Assembly (NCBI GenBank): GCA_016202865.1
Contig: JACQNV010000013.1
Span: forward strand, 1 to 6,741
DNA: 6,741 bases
From: Candidatus Aenigmatarchaeota archaeon
GTDB taxonomy: Archaea > Aenigmatarchaeota > Aenigmatarchaeia > QMZP01 > JACQNV01
Direction of reading: 5' to 3'
Positions 1 through 5,475 of this stretch are shown in pieces. Under the pieces are notes generated by a model. It was not told the DNA's origin, searched no databases, and was given only the letters and a program-made list of their open reading frames with translations. Both the position numbers and the translations under genes were made by a program. Numbering within the stretch: the first letter of the stretch is position 1; each line of letters starts with the position of its first letter.

Positions 1-20
1 ATTATTTATATTGGGATTTG

Positions 21-30
21 TTATAATATA
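21..30 (+). promoter_or_regulatory. Likely TATA box of nrdJ
   Basis: TTATAATATA is centred about 22 bases before ATG 48, and no Shine-Dalgarno site lies between, which suggests a leaderless or nearly leaderless archaeal transcript. A second AT-rich element (TTTATATT, 5-12) could instead place the start near 34. The sequence also contains TATAAT (22-27), so a bacterial -10 reading is possible, but the -35 region would fall at or beyond the window edge. Confidence 0.5.
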
Positions 31-47
31 TTGTCTTGTTTTTACAT

Positions 48-3000
48 ATGACCAGAATCAAACAAATTAGGAAAAGGGATGGAAGAATTGTAAAGTTTGA
101 GAAGTCAAAGATTATCGAAGCCATACTAAAATCTATCGAGGCAACTGGACAACAGGATGGTGTTCTTTCTGATGTGTTGGCTGAAAAGGTTATTGAGCAC
201 CTTGAGAGCCAGACACCCAAAAACAAGATACCAAGCGTTGAAGATATACAGGATATTGTTGAACATGTTTTGATGTCGGAAGGACACGCAAAGATCGCAA
301 AGGCCTACATTTTGTATAGAAGAGAGAGGGCAAAAATAAGGGAGGCAAAAGCCCTGTTGGGAGTTCAGGACGACTTGAAGCTTACTATAAACGCAGCAAA
401 AGTCTTGGAAAAAAGATATCTTAGAAGAGATGAAAATGGAAAAATAGACGAAACACCCAGTCAGATGTTTAGAAGGGTTGCTGAAAATATAGCAAAAGCA
501 GACGAGTTGTATAGAGCAAGCAAAGAAGAAGTTAAAAAGACGGCAGACGAATTTTTTGAGATAATGTCCAATCTGGAGTTTTTACCCAATTCGCCAACAC
601 TCATGAATGCAGGGACACCTATACAGCAGCTTTCGGCGTGTTTTGTCCTTCCTGTTGAAGATTCTCTTGAAAGAATTTTTGAGACATTGAAGCATACAGC
701 AATAATTCAGCAAACAGGTGGTGGTACGGGCTTTTCTTTTTCCAGAATCAGGCCAAGAGGCGATATTGTTAAAACAACTGGAGGTACAGCTTCCGGTCCC
801 ATGTCATTCCTAAAAGTTTTTAATACAGTTACAGAAGCTGTGAAGCAGGGTGGCCGCAGGCGTGGAGCCAACATGGGAATACTTAGGGTTGATCATCCAG
901 ACATTGTTGAGTTTGTTATTTCAAAAGAGAAGGATGAGAGCCTCGCTAATTTCAATTTGTCTGTTGCGCTTACTGATAAGTTTATGCGAGCCGTGGAAGA
1001 AGATAGGGAGTACAAGCTTGTTGATCCCCGTACAGGAAAGGTTGTTAACAAACTTGATGCGAAAAGGGTCTGGGATTTAATCGTTACAATGGCATGGAAA
1101 TCTGGTGATCCTGGAATTATTTTTATTGATAGGATAAACAACACGGAGTCTAACCCAACACCAAAGTTGGGTTTGATTGAGAGCACTAATCCGTGTATAG
1201 CTGGCAGCAGTTTAATATCAACAGAGTTCGGATTGATTAAAATGGAAGAATTGGCTAAGAGGTTTAATGGAGGCATTAAAATAGTTATTGACAACAGAGT
1301 ACATGCCATGGGCAATAATCTTTTATTGGAGTGTATTGGAACTAAGTTAGTTGAATCCCCAAATGTATGGAAAACTGGTGTTAAAGACACCTATAAAATC
1401 ACAACAAAGGCCGGTTACGAGTTAATAGCGACTCCAGAACATAAAGTGCTCACAAGAGATGATGGTTGGAAAGCTGTTTCAAATCTAAAACTAGAAGATT
1501 GTGTTTTAATACAGTCTGGTGCTGGTATGTTTAATAGGGACGATAAACTCTCTATCGATGTCCCAAATATCTATACGGGCGATAATGGCAGACTCTATAA
1601 ACACAACTTCCCCAAGAAGTGGAGCAGGGAACTCGGTCAAATAGTGGGGTGGTTGATTGGAGATGGGTATATTTCACTTAAGCCCTCAACTAAAGACAAT
1701 CGTGTAGCCCTCGTATTTAGTAAAGATGATATGGAAGTTTTTGCTTATTTGAAACCCATTTTAGATGATATGTATGGTAGCACAACAAAAGAGTATTTGG
1801 GCCTCAGAAATGTGACACGGGTTGGTTATCACTCTAAATACTTCGCTGAATTTTTTAATAAATTAGGCGTTAAGCACTCTGGTGACAAAGAAAAGGAAGT
1901 TCCAGAGAGCTTATTTACAGCCACCGAGGCAGCTGTTAAAGGTTTTCTACAAGGCCTGTTTTCCGCAGATGGTACAATATCCACAAATAACAGGAATAAC
2001 ACAAACTACATAAGGTTAACATCAAGATATGAGAAATTGTTAAAGGGTGCACAATTGCTTTTGCTAAACCTCGGAATAAAATCTAAGATATACGAGCGAC
2101 ATAGAGGCAGAAGGGTGGTTTTCAGGTATAAAAATGTTAGAGGGGATTTAAAACTTTATGAATCAGACGGAATATTATATGAGCTTCAAATAAGCAGGGA
2201 TATGATACCAATATTCTTGGAAAAAGTCGGTTTTTTATGCAATAAGCATCATGAGAAAATAAATCACTTAAAGAAAATAGGATTTTATAAATCGGAATTT
2301 TATGATAAAATTGTATCTGTAGAATATAATGGCAATGGGGAAGTTTATGACCTAACAGAACCACTTACACATTCTTTCATAGCCAATGGGATAGTCACTC
2401 ATAACTGTGGCGAGTCACCTTTATTGCCATATGAATCATGCAATCTTGGCTCTCTCAATCTATCTAAATTTATTACCGAGAAAGATGGAAGAAAGGATGT
2501 TGATTGGGACAAGCTGAAAGACAGGGTTTGGAAAGCTGTTCGTTTTTTGGATAATGTCATTGATATGAATAAATATCCGCTCCCTCAAATAGAGGAGATT
2601 ACAAAAAACGGGAACAGGAAAATTGGATTGGGCGTGATGGGTTTTGCTGATTTGCTAATGCAGTTGTGGGTTCCGTATAATTCAGACGAAGCGGTTAAGA
2701 TAGCAGATAAAGTAATGAAGTTTATTGATGATGAATCTAAGGCAGCTTCGACAGAGCTTGCTAAAAAAAGAGGATCTTTTAAAAATTTCAAAAAAAGCAT
2801 ATGGCCTAAAAAAGGCTTTAAGGCTTTGAGGAATGCAGTCACAACTGTTGTTGCGCCAACAGGAACAGTATCAATAATTGCCGGCTGCTCTTCCGGAATA
2901 GAGCCTATATTTGCCGTTTCCTATGTTAGAAGTATTTTAGATCAGACAGAGTTGCTCGAGGTTAATCAGCTTTTTGAAAGGACATCAAAAGAGAAAGGAT

Positions 3001-3401
3001 TCTATTCAGAGGATTTGATGAGGTTGGTTGCAAGGCAAGGATCTATCCAACACATAAAGGAAATACCAGATGATGTGAAAAAGATTTTTGTCACAACCCA
3101 TGATATAGGAGCAGAGGATCATGTCAAAGTCCAGGCAGCGTTCCAGAAACATGTCGATCTTGGTGTTTCAAAAACAGTTAACTTCCCAAACAATGCAACA
3201 GTTGAAGATGTTGAGAAGGTTTACATGATGGCATATAAAATGGGCTGCAAAGGAATCACAATTTACAGGGATAGGAGCAAGAATGAGCAAGTGTTAAATA
3301 TAGAATTGGTTAGAGCAAAAATAAAACCGAAGATGAGGAAAAAGAAAAGACCAATCACAGCAACATCGATAACTCCAAAGGAAAAGTGCGAGACCTGCTA
3401 G
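48..3401 (+). CDS. nrdJ: Adenosylcobalamin-dependent ribonucleotide reductase (class II), intein-containing precursor
   Basis: This enzyme reduces ribonucleotides to deoxyribonucleotides in the cytoplasm, using adenosylcobalamin to generate a thiyl radical. The precursor has 1117 residues; removing the 404-residue intein leaves 713, a normal NrdJ size. Residues 3-97 form an ATP-cone allosteric domain. The barrel follows, with LPNSPTLMNAG, redox Cys198 in LSACFVLP, GGGTGFSFS (from 224), GGRRRGANMG, and active-site Asn381. After the intein come CGESPLLPYESC and APTGTVSIIAGCSSG. In spliced numbering Asn381, Cys383 and Glu385 match the N-x-C-x-E catalytic triad, and Cys394 lies 11 residues after the radical cysteine, as in the Thermotoga enzyme. 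The end, CKGITIYRDRSKNEQVL, is class II-like and lacks the class I Tyr-Tyr radical pair. The protein finishes with CETC, a terminal CxxC expected to relay electrons. I chose ATG 48 over an in-frame TTG at 36, which adds only MFLH; there is no Shine-Dalgarno site and a TATA-like box lies about 22 bases upstream. Confidence 0.95.
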   Translation: MTRIKQIRKRDGRIVKFEKSKIIEAILKSIEATGQQDGVLSDVLAEKVIEHLESQTPKNKIPSVEDIQDIVEHVLMSEGHAKIAKAYILYRRERAKIREAKALLGVQDDLKLTINAAKVLEKRYLRRDENGKIDETPSQMFRRVAENIAKADELYRASKEEVKKTADEFFEIMSNLEFLPNSPTLMNAGTPIQQLSACFVLPVEDSLERIFETLKHTAIIQQTGGGTGFSFSRIRPRGDIVKTTGGTASGPMSFLKVFNTVTEAVKQGGRRRGANMGILRVDHPDIVEFVISKEKDESLANFNLSVALTDKFMRAVEEDREYKLVDPRTGKVVNKLDAKRVWDLIVTMAWKSGDPGIIFIDRINNTESNPTPKLGLIESTNPCIAGSSLISTEFGLIKMEELAKRFNGGIKIVIDNRVHAMGNNLLLECIGTKLVESPNVWKTGVKDTYKITTKAGYELIATPEHKVLTRDDGWKAVSNLKLEDCVLIQSGAGMFNRDDKLSIDVPNIYTGDNGRLYKHNFPKKWSRELGQIVGWLIGDGYISLKPSTKDNRVALVFSKDDMEVFAYLKPILDDMYGSTTKEYLGLRNVTRVGYHSKYFAEFFNKLGVKHSGDKEKEVPESLFTATEAAVKGFLQGLFSADGTISTNNRNNTNYIRLTSRYEKLLKGAQLLLLNLGIKSKIYERHRGRRVVFRYKNVRGDLKLYESDGILYELQISRDMIPIFLEKVGFLCNKHHEKINHLKKIGFYKSEFYDKIVSVEYNGNGEVYDLTEPLTHSFIANGIVTHNCGESPLLPYESCNLGSLNLSKFITEKDGRKDVDWDKLKDRVWKAVRFLDNVIDMNKYPLPQIEEITKNGNRKIGLGVMGFADLLMQLWVPYNSDEAVKIADKVMKFIDDESKAASTELAKKRGSFKNFKKSIWPKKGFKALRNAVTTVVAPTGTVSIIAGCSSGIEPIFAVSYVRSILDQTELLEVNQLFERTSKEKGFYSEDLMRLVARQGSIQHIKEIPDDVKKIFVTTHDIGAEDHVKVQAAFQKHVDLGVSKTVNFPNNATVEDVEKVYMMAYKMGCKGITIYRDRSKNEQVLNIELVRAKIKPKMRKKKRPITATSITPKEKCETC
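1194..2405 (+). mobile_element. Intein with LAGLIDADG homing endonuclease inside NrdJ
   Basis: A 404-residue in-frame intein, expected to excise itself from the NrdJ precursor. Block A starts at Cys1 (CIAGSSLISTEFG). Block B is GYELIATPEHKVLT, with Thr80 and His83 of the TxxH motif. Blocks F and G are VYDLTEP and HSFIANGIVTHN, ending in His403-Asn404, followed by Cys+1 of the host. All standard class 1 splicing residues are present, so splicing is probably active. The endonuclease insert carries two LAGLIDADG motifs, LGQIVGWLIGDGYIS (147-161, acidic residue Asp157) and VKGFLQGLFSADGTIS (248-263, Asp259), with both catalytic aspartates kept. Homing into intein-free nrdJ alleles is therefore plausible. 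The boundaries follow from the rejoined host sequence ESTNP/CGESPLLPYESCNLGS, which is continuous in intein-free NrdJ proteins. Confidence 0.96.
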
Positions 3402-3445
3402 CCTTTTAGAGGTTCCCACTTTCTGCAAAAGGCAGTTACAAACAT

Positions 3446-3480
3446 AAACTGATCTGCAGATTAGTTTCTAATCTTCTTTT
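3446..3480 (+). terminator. Hairpin plus T-rich tract after nrdJ
   Basis: Bases 3446-3467 form a near-perfect 22-bp palindrome: AAACTGATC pairs with GATTAGTTT around a TGCA loop, with a single G-T wobble. It runs into a pyrimidine/T-rich stretch ending in CTTCTTTT at 3480. This fits a transcription terminator between nrdJ and the independently promoted gene at 3527. A weaker CTGC/GCAG hairpin lies just before it (3423-3435). The dyad could also be an operator, as it sits about 30 bases before the next TATA box. Confidence 0.5.
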
Positions 3481-3497
3481 ACCCAAAATCACACAAC

Positions 3498-3506
3498 TTT
3501 ATAAAA
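3498..3506 (+). promoter_or_regulatory. TATA box of the 260-residue gene (leaderless promoter)
   Basis: TTTATAAAA is centred 25 bases upstream of ATG 3527, preceded by an A/C-rich stretch where the TFB recognition element would lie. No Shine-Dalgarno sequence lies between the box and the ATG. This spacing puts the transcription start at or next to the first base of the start codon, the classic archaeal leaderless arrangement. It is the best single clue to the domain of the host. Confidence 0.7.
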
Positions 3507-3526
3507 CTAATCACCAACTGCTTCTT

Positions 3527-4309
3527 ATGACAGATCAGGTCAACGAGAACAGCTCTGGGTGGATAGCTGCTGGTAGAAAGAGAGCATTGGATCTTAGTTG
3601 GTTGCATCAAGATAAGGAAAAAATATATGACGGCCTAGATAGATTGGCTTTGCCTAGACCAAAAACTTACATTTTTGAAGGTGTGTATATAAGTTCAGTA
3701 TATGTCGATGAGCTTTTTGAAAGGAGTAAATTAAGAGGTGCGGGTTTTTTTGTAAGACTTGTACCTAAAAATTCAGAAGAAAACAGACCATATAGAGAAA
3801 AAATATTTACAGCGGAAGGTCTGAGAGTATTTTGTTCTGGGTATGATATAAAAAGTTATAGAGTGAATCTTGTAGAATCTGGATGTTTAACACATACGGG
3901 TGCGATAGTCGCTACTGATGCTAGTCCTGGTGTTCCAGGAAGGTGTGCTATAGAAATTGCAAAGTGTGCAGGTCATGAATTTTTTCATGGAAAGATTATA
4001 CCAACACATGCCGAAATTTCTATGGGGCCAAGAACAGTTAAGTTTTCTGAAAAATCCTTACCAATTTTCCAAAATCAAGAAAAAGAAGAGAAGTTTCTAG
4101 AAGAGAAGGAGAAAGAGGAGAGGCTTGCTCTTAGAGCACTAAGAATGATTGGGGGGCCAAAACACCCATTTCCTGGGTATTACGAGTTTAGCGTGTGGGA
4201 TGATAGAATATTTTTTAGAAATTATCAGCCACAGGATTCTGTATATGGAAGTTTGTGGTTGCCTTTACAAGAGGTTAGAGAAATTTGTGAAAGATTGAAT
4301 GGCGACTAA
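3527..4309 (+). CDS. Uncharacterised 260-residue protein
   Basis: I do not recognise this family. The protein is soluble-looking, with no signal peptide or membrane segment. Segments that look conserved are LALPRPKTYIF (40-50), GAGFFVRLVP (71-80), and a Gly/Pro-rich core, THTGAIVATDASPGVPGRC, followed by AIEIAKCAGHEFFHGK (122-156). A very charged Lys/Glu helix, possibly a short coiled coil, spans about 182-206. A C-terminal aromatic-rich part (216-245) follows. The RLVP strand and the IEIA...HG stretch remind me of nucleotide-binding folds such as ATP-grasp, but no catalytic set can be assigned, so this is only a guess. The gene has its own TATA box and a leaderless ATG. It lies between two cobalamin-linked genes, nrdJ and the adenosyltransferase, but the promoter and probable terminators on both sides argue that it is a separate unit. 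Confidence 0.85.
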   Translation: MTDQVNENSSGWIAAGRKRALDLSWLHQDKEKIYDGLDRLALPRPKTYIFEGVYISSVYVDELFERSKLRGAGFFVRLVPKNSEENRPYREKIFTAEGLRVFCSGYDIKSYRVNLVESGCLTHTGAIVATDASPGVPGRCAIEIAKCAGHEFFHGKIIPTHAEISMGPRTVKFSEKSLPIFQNQEKEEKFLEEKEKEERLALRALRMIGGPKHPFPGYYEFSVWDDRIFFRNYQPQDSVYGSLWLPLQEVREICERLNGD

Positions 4310-4310
4310 A

Positions 4311-4320
4311 TCTTTTTATT
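4311..4320 (+). terminator. T-rich tract after the 260-residue gene
   Basis: TCTTTTTATT begins two bases after the TAA at 4307-4309. Short T-runs directly after stop codons often terminate archaeal transcripts without a hairpin. The same bases might act as a TATA-like element for the next gene, giving a leader of about 25 bases, so the assignment is weak. Confidence 0.35.
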
Positions 4321-4329
4321 GACAGAGAA

Positions 4330-4359
4330 TTAATTATACTTGTACTGTTTTTGTGAGGT
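4330..4359 (+). promoter_or_regulatory. TATA-like element and ribosome site of the adenosyltransferase gene
   Basis: TTAATTATA (4330-4338) is a plausible TATA box. GAGGT (4355-4359) is a good Shine-Dalgarno match 8 bases before ATG 4368 and fixes that start. The distance from this box to the start codon would leave the Shine-Dalgarno site close to the transcript 5' end, so the upstream T-rich TATA candidate near 4316 is an alternative. Confidence 0.4.
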
Positions 4360-4367
4360 AGCCAAAT

Positions 4368-5024
4368 ATGTTAGAGAAGGAAGCCAAACAAGTTGAAGGT
4401 GAGAAAATAGCCGCGCCAAAACCAATACCTGGCCCACCACAATTTAAGAATGAACTAGGTTTGATCCATGTTTACATAGGAGATGGCAAAGGCAAGACAA
4501 CAGCCTCTCTTGGTCTGGCTCTGCGTGCTATAGGCCAAGGTTTTAAGGTTTGTGTAATCCAGTTCATGAAAGGCGGCTATTATTTTGGGGAAATTCTCGC
4601 AGCTGAAAAATACCTTAAAAAAAGGCTGAAGTTTTTTGAATTCGGACAATCAACCCCATATGCAGACCAAATTAAAAAGGGAATAGTTAAGCCTTCAAAG
4701 GCTATATTCCTTGAGTTTGAAGATGAAAAAGAGGAATATAAAAAAGGTCTGCAGTTTGCGAAAAAGGTCATACAATCTGGAAGGTTTGATCTAGTTATTT
4801 TGGATGAAATAAATGTTGTTTTGAGCATGAAACATCTAGATGTTAAGGATGTTTTGGATGTTATGTTATCCAAACCAAAGAATGTTGAACTTATTTTGAC
4901 TGGTCGAGGGGCCCCCGATGAGATAAAGGATGCCGCAGACTATGTGAACGAAATCAAGATGATTAAGCATCCTTTTGAAAGGAAGAGAAACAAGATTTTG
5001 GGAAGAAGGGGTATTGAGTATTAG
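4368..5024 (+). CDS. cobA: Cob(I)alamin / cob(I)yrinic acid a,c-diamide adenosyltransferase (CobA/BtuR/CobO family)
   Basis: This enzyme transfers the 5'-deoxyadenosyl group of ATP to the Co(I) ion of corrinoids, giving adenosylcobalamin or its precursor. The P-loop of this family, GDGKGKTT, lies at residues 38-45 after the strand LIHVYI. It is followed by VCVIQFMKGG (61-70), a Walker B-like strand DLVILDEIN (141-149), ELILTGRGAPDEIKDAADYVNEIK (174-197), and the family's C-terminal signature, ILGRRGIEY (210-218). Length is 218 residues, against about 200 for typical members. The excess is a Lys/Glu/Pro-rich N-terminal tail of roughly 28 residues. ATG 4368 is backed by GAGGT 8 bases upstream. 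The product is the cofactor of the NrdJ encoded upstream, so the two genes probably support the same reaction. CobA and CobO roles, salvage or de novo synthesis, cannot be told apart from sequence. Confidence 0.93.
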   Translation: MLEKEAKQVEGEKIAAPKPIPGPPQFKNELGLIHVYIGDGKGKTTASLGLALRAIGQGFKVCVIQFMKGGYYFGEILAAEKYLKKRLKFFEFGQSTPYADQIKKGIVKPSKAIFLEFEDEKEEYKKGLQFAKKVIQSGRFDLVILDEINVVLSMKHLDVKDVLDVMLSKPKNVELILTGRGAPDEIKDAADYVNEIKMIKHPFERKRNKILGRRGIEY

Positions 5025-5044
5025 ACAGATTATTACATCCCACC

Positions 5045-5065
5045 AAAGCTATTTAAATAAGCTTT
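5045..5065. promoter_or_regulatory. Inverted repeat enclosing a TATA-like core, upstream of the AbrB-like gene
   Basis: AAAGCT (5045-5050) and AGCTTT (5060-5065) flank ATTTAAATA. The core ATTTAAAT is itself palindromic, so the whole 21-bp element is a dyad with one extra base. ATTTAAATA is a good archaeal TATA candidate; its spacing predicts transcription from about 5081, just before the GGGTGA at 5089-5094. A dyad over a TATA box suggests an operator, and the AbrB-fold protein encoded next is the obvious candidate to bind it. It might instead be a stem at the 3' end of the adenosyltransferase transcript, but no T-run follows. Confidence 0.45.
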
Positions 5066-5095
5066 GCATATTATGTAACAGTTAGAAAGGGTGAA

Positions 5096-5170
5096 ATGGC
5101 TATAATGCTAAATATGTTAGGTGAGTATCTTCACACAGGGAAACAGGGATTTGCCTACTCAAAAGAATAG
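5096..5170 (+). CDS. Possible 24-codon ORF overlapping the start of the AbrB-like gene
   Basis: ATG 5096 opens a 24-residue frame (MAIMLNMLGEYL...) ending at TAG 5168-5170. GGGTGA (5089-5094) lies one base before this ATG, too close, but 10 bases before the in-frame ATG 5105, which is an acceptable distance. The frame overlaps the first 50 bases of the AbrB-like gene. It may be a leader peptide, the true N-terminus of the regulator joined by a frameshift, or chance. No similarity is recognised. Confidence 0.25.
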   Translation: MAIMLNMLGEYLHTGKQGFAYSKE

Positions 5171-5420
5171 CCTTTCAAAATCTGTTTTTGTTCGCTTAGA
5201 TTCTAAAGGCCGAATTTCAATACCATCCTTTTTGCGCAAGAATTTTAATTTGCAAGAAGGAGCAGAGGTAAGGCTGGTTTTTGATCTTAGAAAGAATTTC
5301 TTTATTGTCCAGAGTAGTACAACGGATAGTATAGGAGCCTGTGGAGCTTTTGATCTGAGTTCAACTCTCAGCTCTGGACCTCAAAAATTAAAAGGGAGGA
5401 GTGTGTATGTCCGAGGTTAA
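5121..5420 (+). CDS. AbrB/SpoVT/MazE-like DNA-binding protein
   Basis: A 99-residue protein with a swapped-hairpin (AbrB-type) domain at about 21-63. The signature is VFVRLDSKGRISIPSFLRKNF followed by LQEGAEVRLVF, closely matching the usual pattern of these dimeric DNA-binding domains. The 18 N-terminal residues are polar. The tail (64-99), rich in Ser/Gly and ending in KLKGRSVYVRG, is unassigned. GTG 5121 is the first possible start, because an in-frame TAG lies directly before it at 5118-5120. It has no good Shine-Dalgarno site, so the true N-terminus is uncertain; an in-frame TTG at 5151 would still keep the domain. It most likely regulates its own operon through the dyad at 5045-5065. A MazE-type antitoxin role is less likely, as no recognisable toxin follows. 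Confidence 0.8.
   Translation: MSIFTQGNRDLPTQKNSLSKSVFVRLDSKGRISIPSFLRKNFNLQEGAEVRLVFDLRKNFFIVQSSTTDSIGACGAFDLSSTLSSGPQKLKGRSVYVRG
5394..5401 (+). promoter_or_regulatory. Strong Shine-Dalgarno site near the end of the AbrB-like gene
   Basis: GGGAGGAG is the best anti-Shine-Dalgarno match in the window and ends 5 bases before ATG 5407. That ATG opens a 22-codon ORF, not the frame of the large downstream gene. The site lies within the last codons of the AbrB-like gene, so it could couple translation of the upstream and downstream genes. Confidence 0.6.
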
Positions 5421-5475
5421 AGCGCAGCAAGGCGCTGGGTTAGTTCACATGTGTGAATTCTGGTTTGATAATTGA
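5407..5475 (+). CDS. Possible 22-codon leader ORF between the AbrB-like gene and gene 5
   Basis: A frame of 22 residues begins at ATG 5407 (MSEVKAQQGAGL...) and ends at TGA 5473-5475 after the aromatic stretch CEFWFDN. It follows GGGAGGAG at ideal spacing. It overlaps the last 14 bases of the AbrB-like gene and the first 23 bases of gene 5, each in a different frame. A ribosome on it would unfold both inverted repeats at 5421-5457 and stop about 20 bases past the GTG of gene 5, which fits translational coupling or a leader peptide. Alternatively it is the true N-terminus of gene 5 separated by a frameshift. Nothing like it is recognised. Confidence 0.35.
   Translation: MSEVKAQQGAGLVHMCEFWFDN
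5421..5457. repeat. Two adjacent inverted repeats at the gene 4/gene 5 junction
   Basis: AGCGC (5421-5425) and GCGCT (5432-5436) pair around a 6-base loop, starting directly after the TAA of the AbrB-like gene. TTCACA (5444-5449) and TGTGAA (5452-5457) form a perfect 6-bp dyad with a TG spacer; as RNA it would give TTCAC/GTGAA with an ATGT loop. The GTG start of gene 5 (5453-5455) lies in the right arm. They could act as protein-binding sites or as RNA hairpins limiting initiation at the GTG. Confidence 0.45.

Noticed and set aside
36..47. TTG at 36 as the nrdJ start
   Set aside because: It adds only MFLH before a standard NrdJ N-terminus (MTRIKQIRKRDG), and ATG 48 is a better codon that fits a leaderless transcript.
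1154..1171. Perfect hairpin CCCAAC/GTTGGG with a 6-base loop
   Set aside because: It lies within conserved NrdJ coding sequence just before the intein, where the bases are explained by the protein (SNPTPKLG).
893..1390. 165-codon open frame on the minus strand inside nrdJ
   Set aside because: It overlaps host and intein coding sequence with clear conserved motifs on the + strand, has no ribosome site or recognisable domain, and crosses the intein boundary.
1194..2405. Free-standing homing endonuclease or group I intron in nrdJ
   Set aside because: The reading frame is continuous through the insert and intein splicing blocks A, B, F and G are present at its ends, so it is a protein intein.
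3402..3526. Possible small RNA or tRNA in the longest intergenic gap
   Set aside because: Only the terminator-like palindrome and the TATA box are seen; no tRNA arm pattern or TTC-loop sequence is present.
5355..5371. Small dyad CTGAG/CTCAG inside the AbrB-like gene
   Set aside because: Five-bp arms with a 7-base loop in coding sequence and no T-run; expected by chance.
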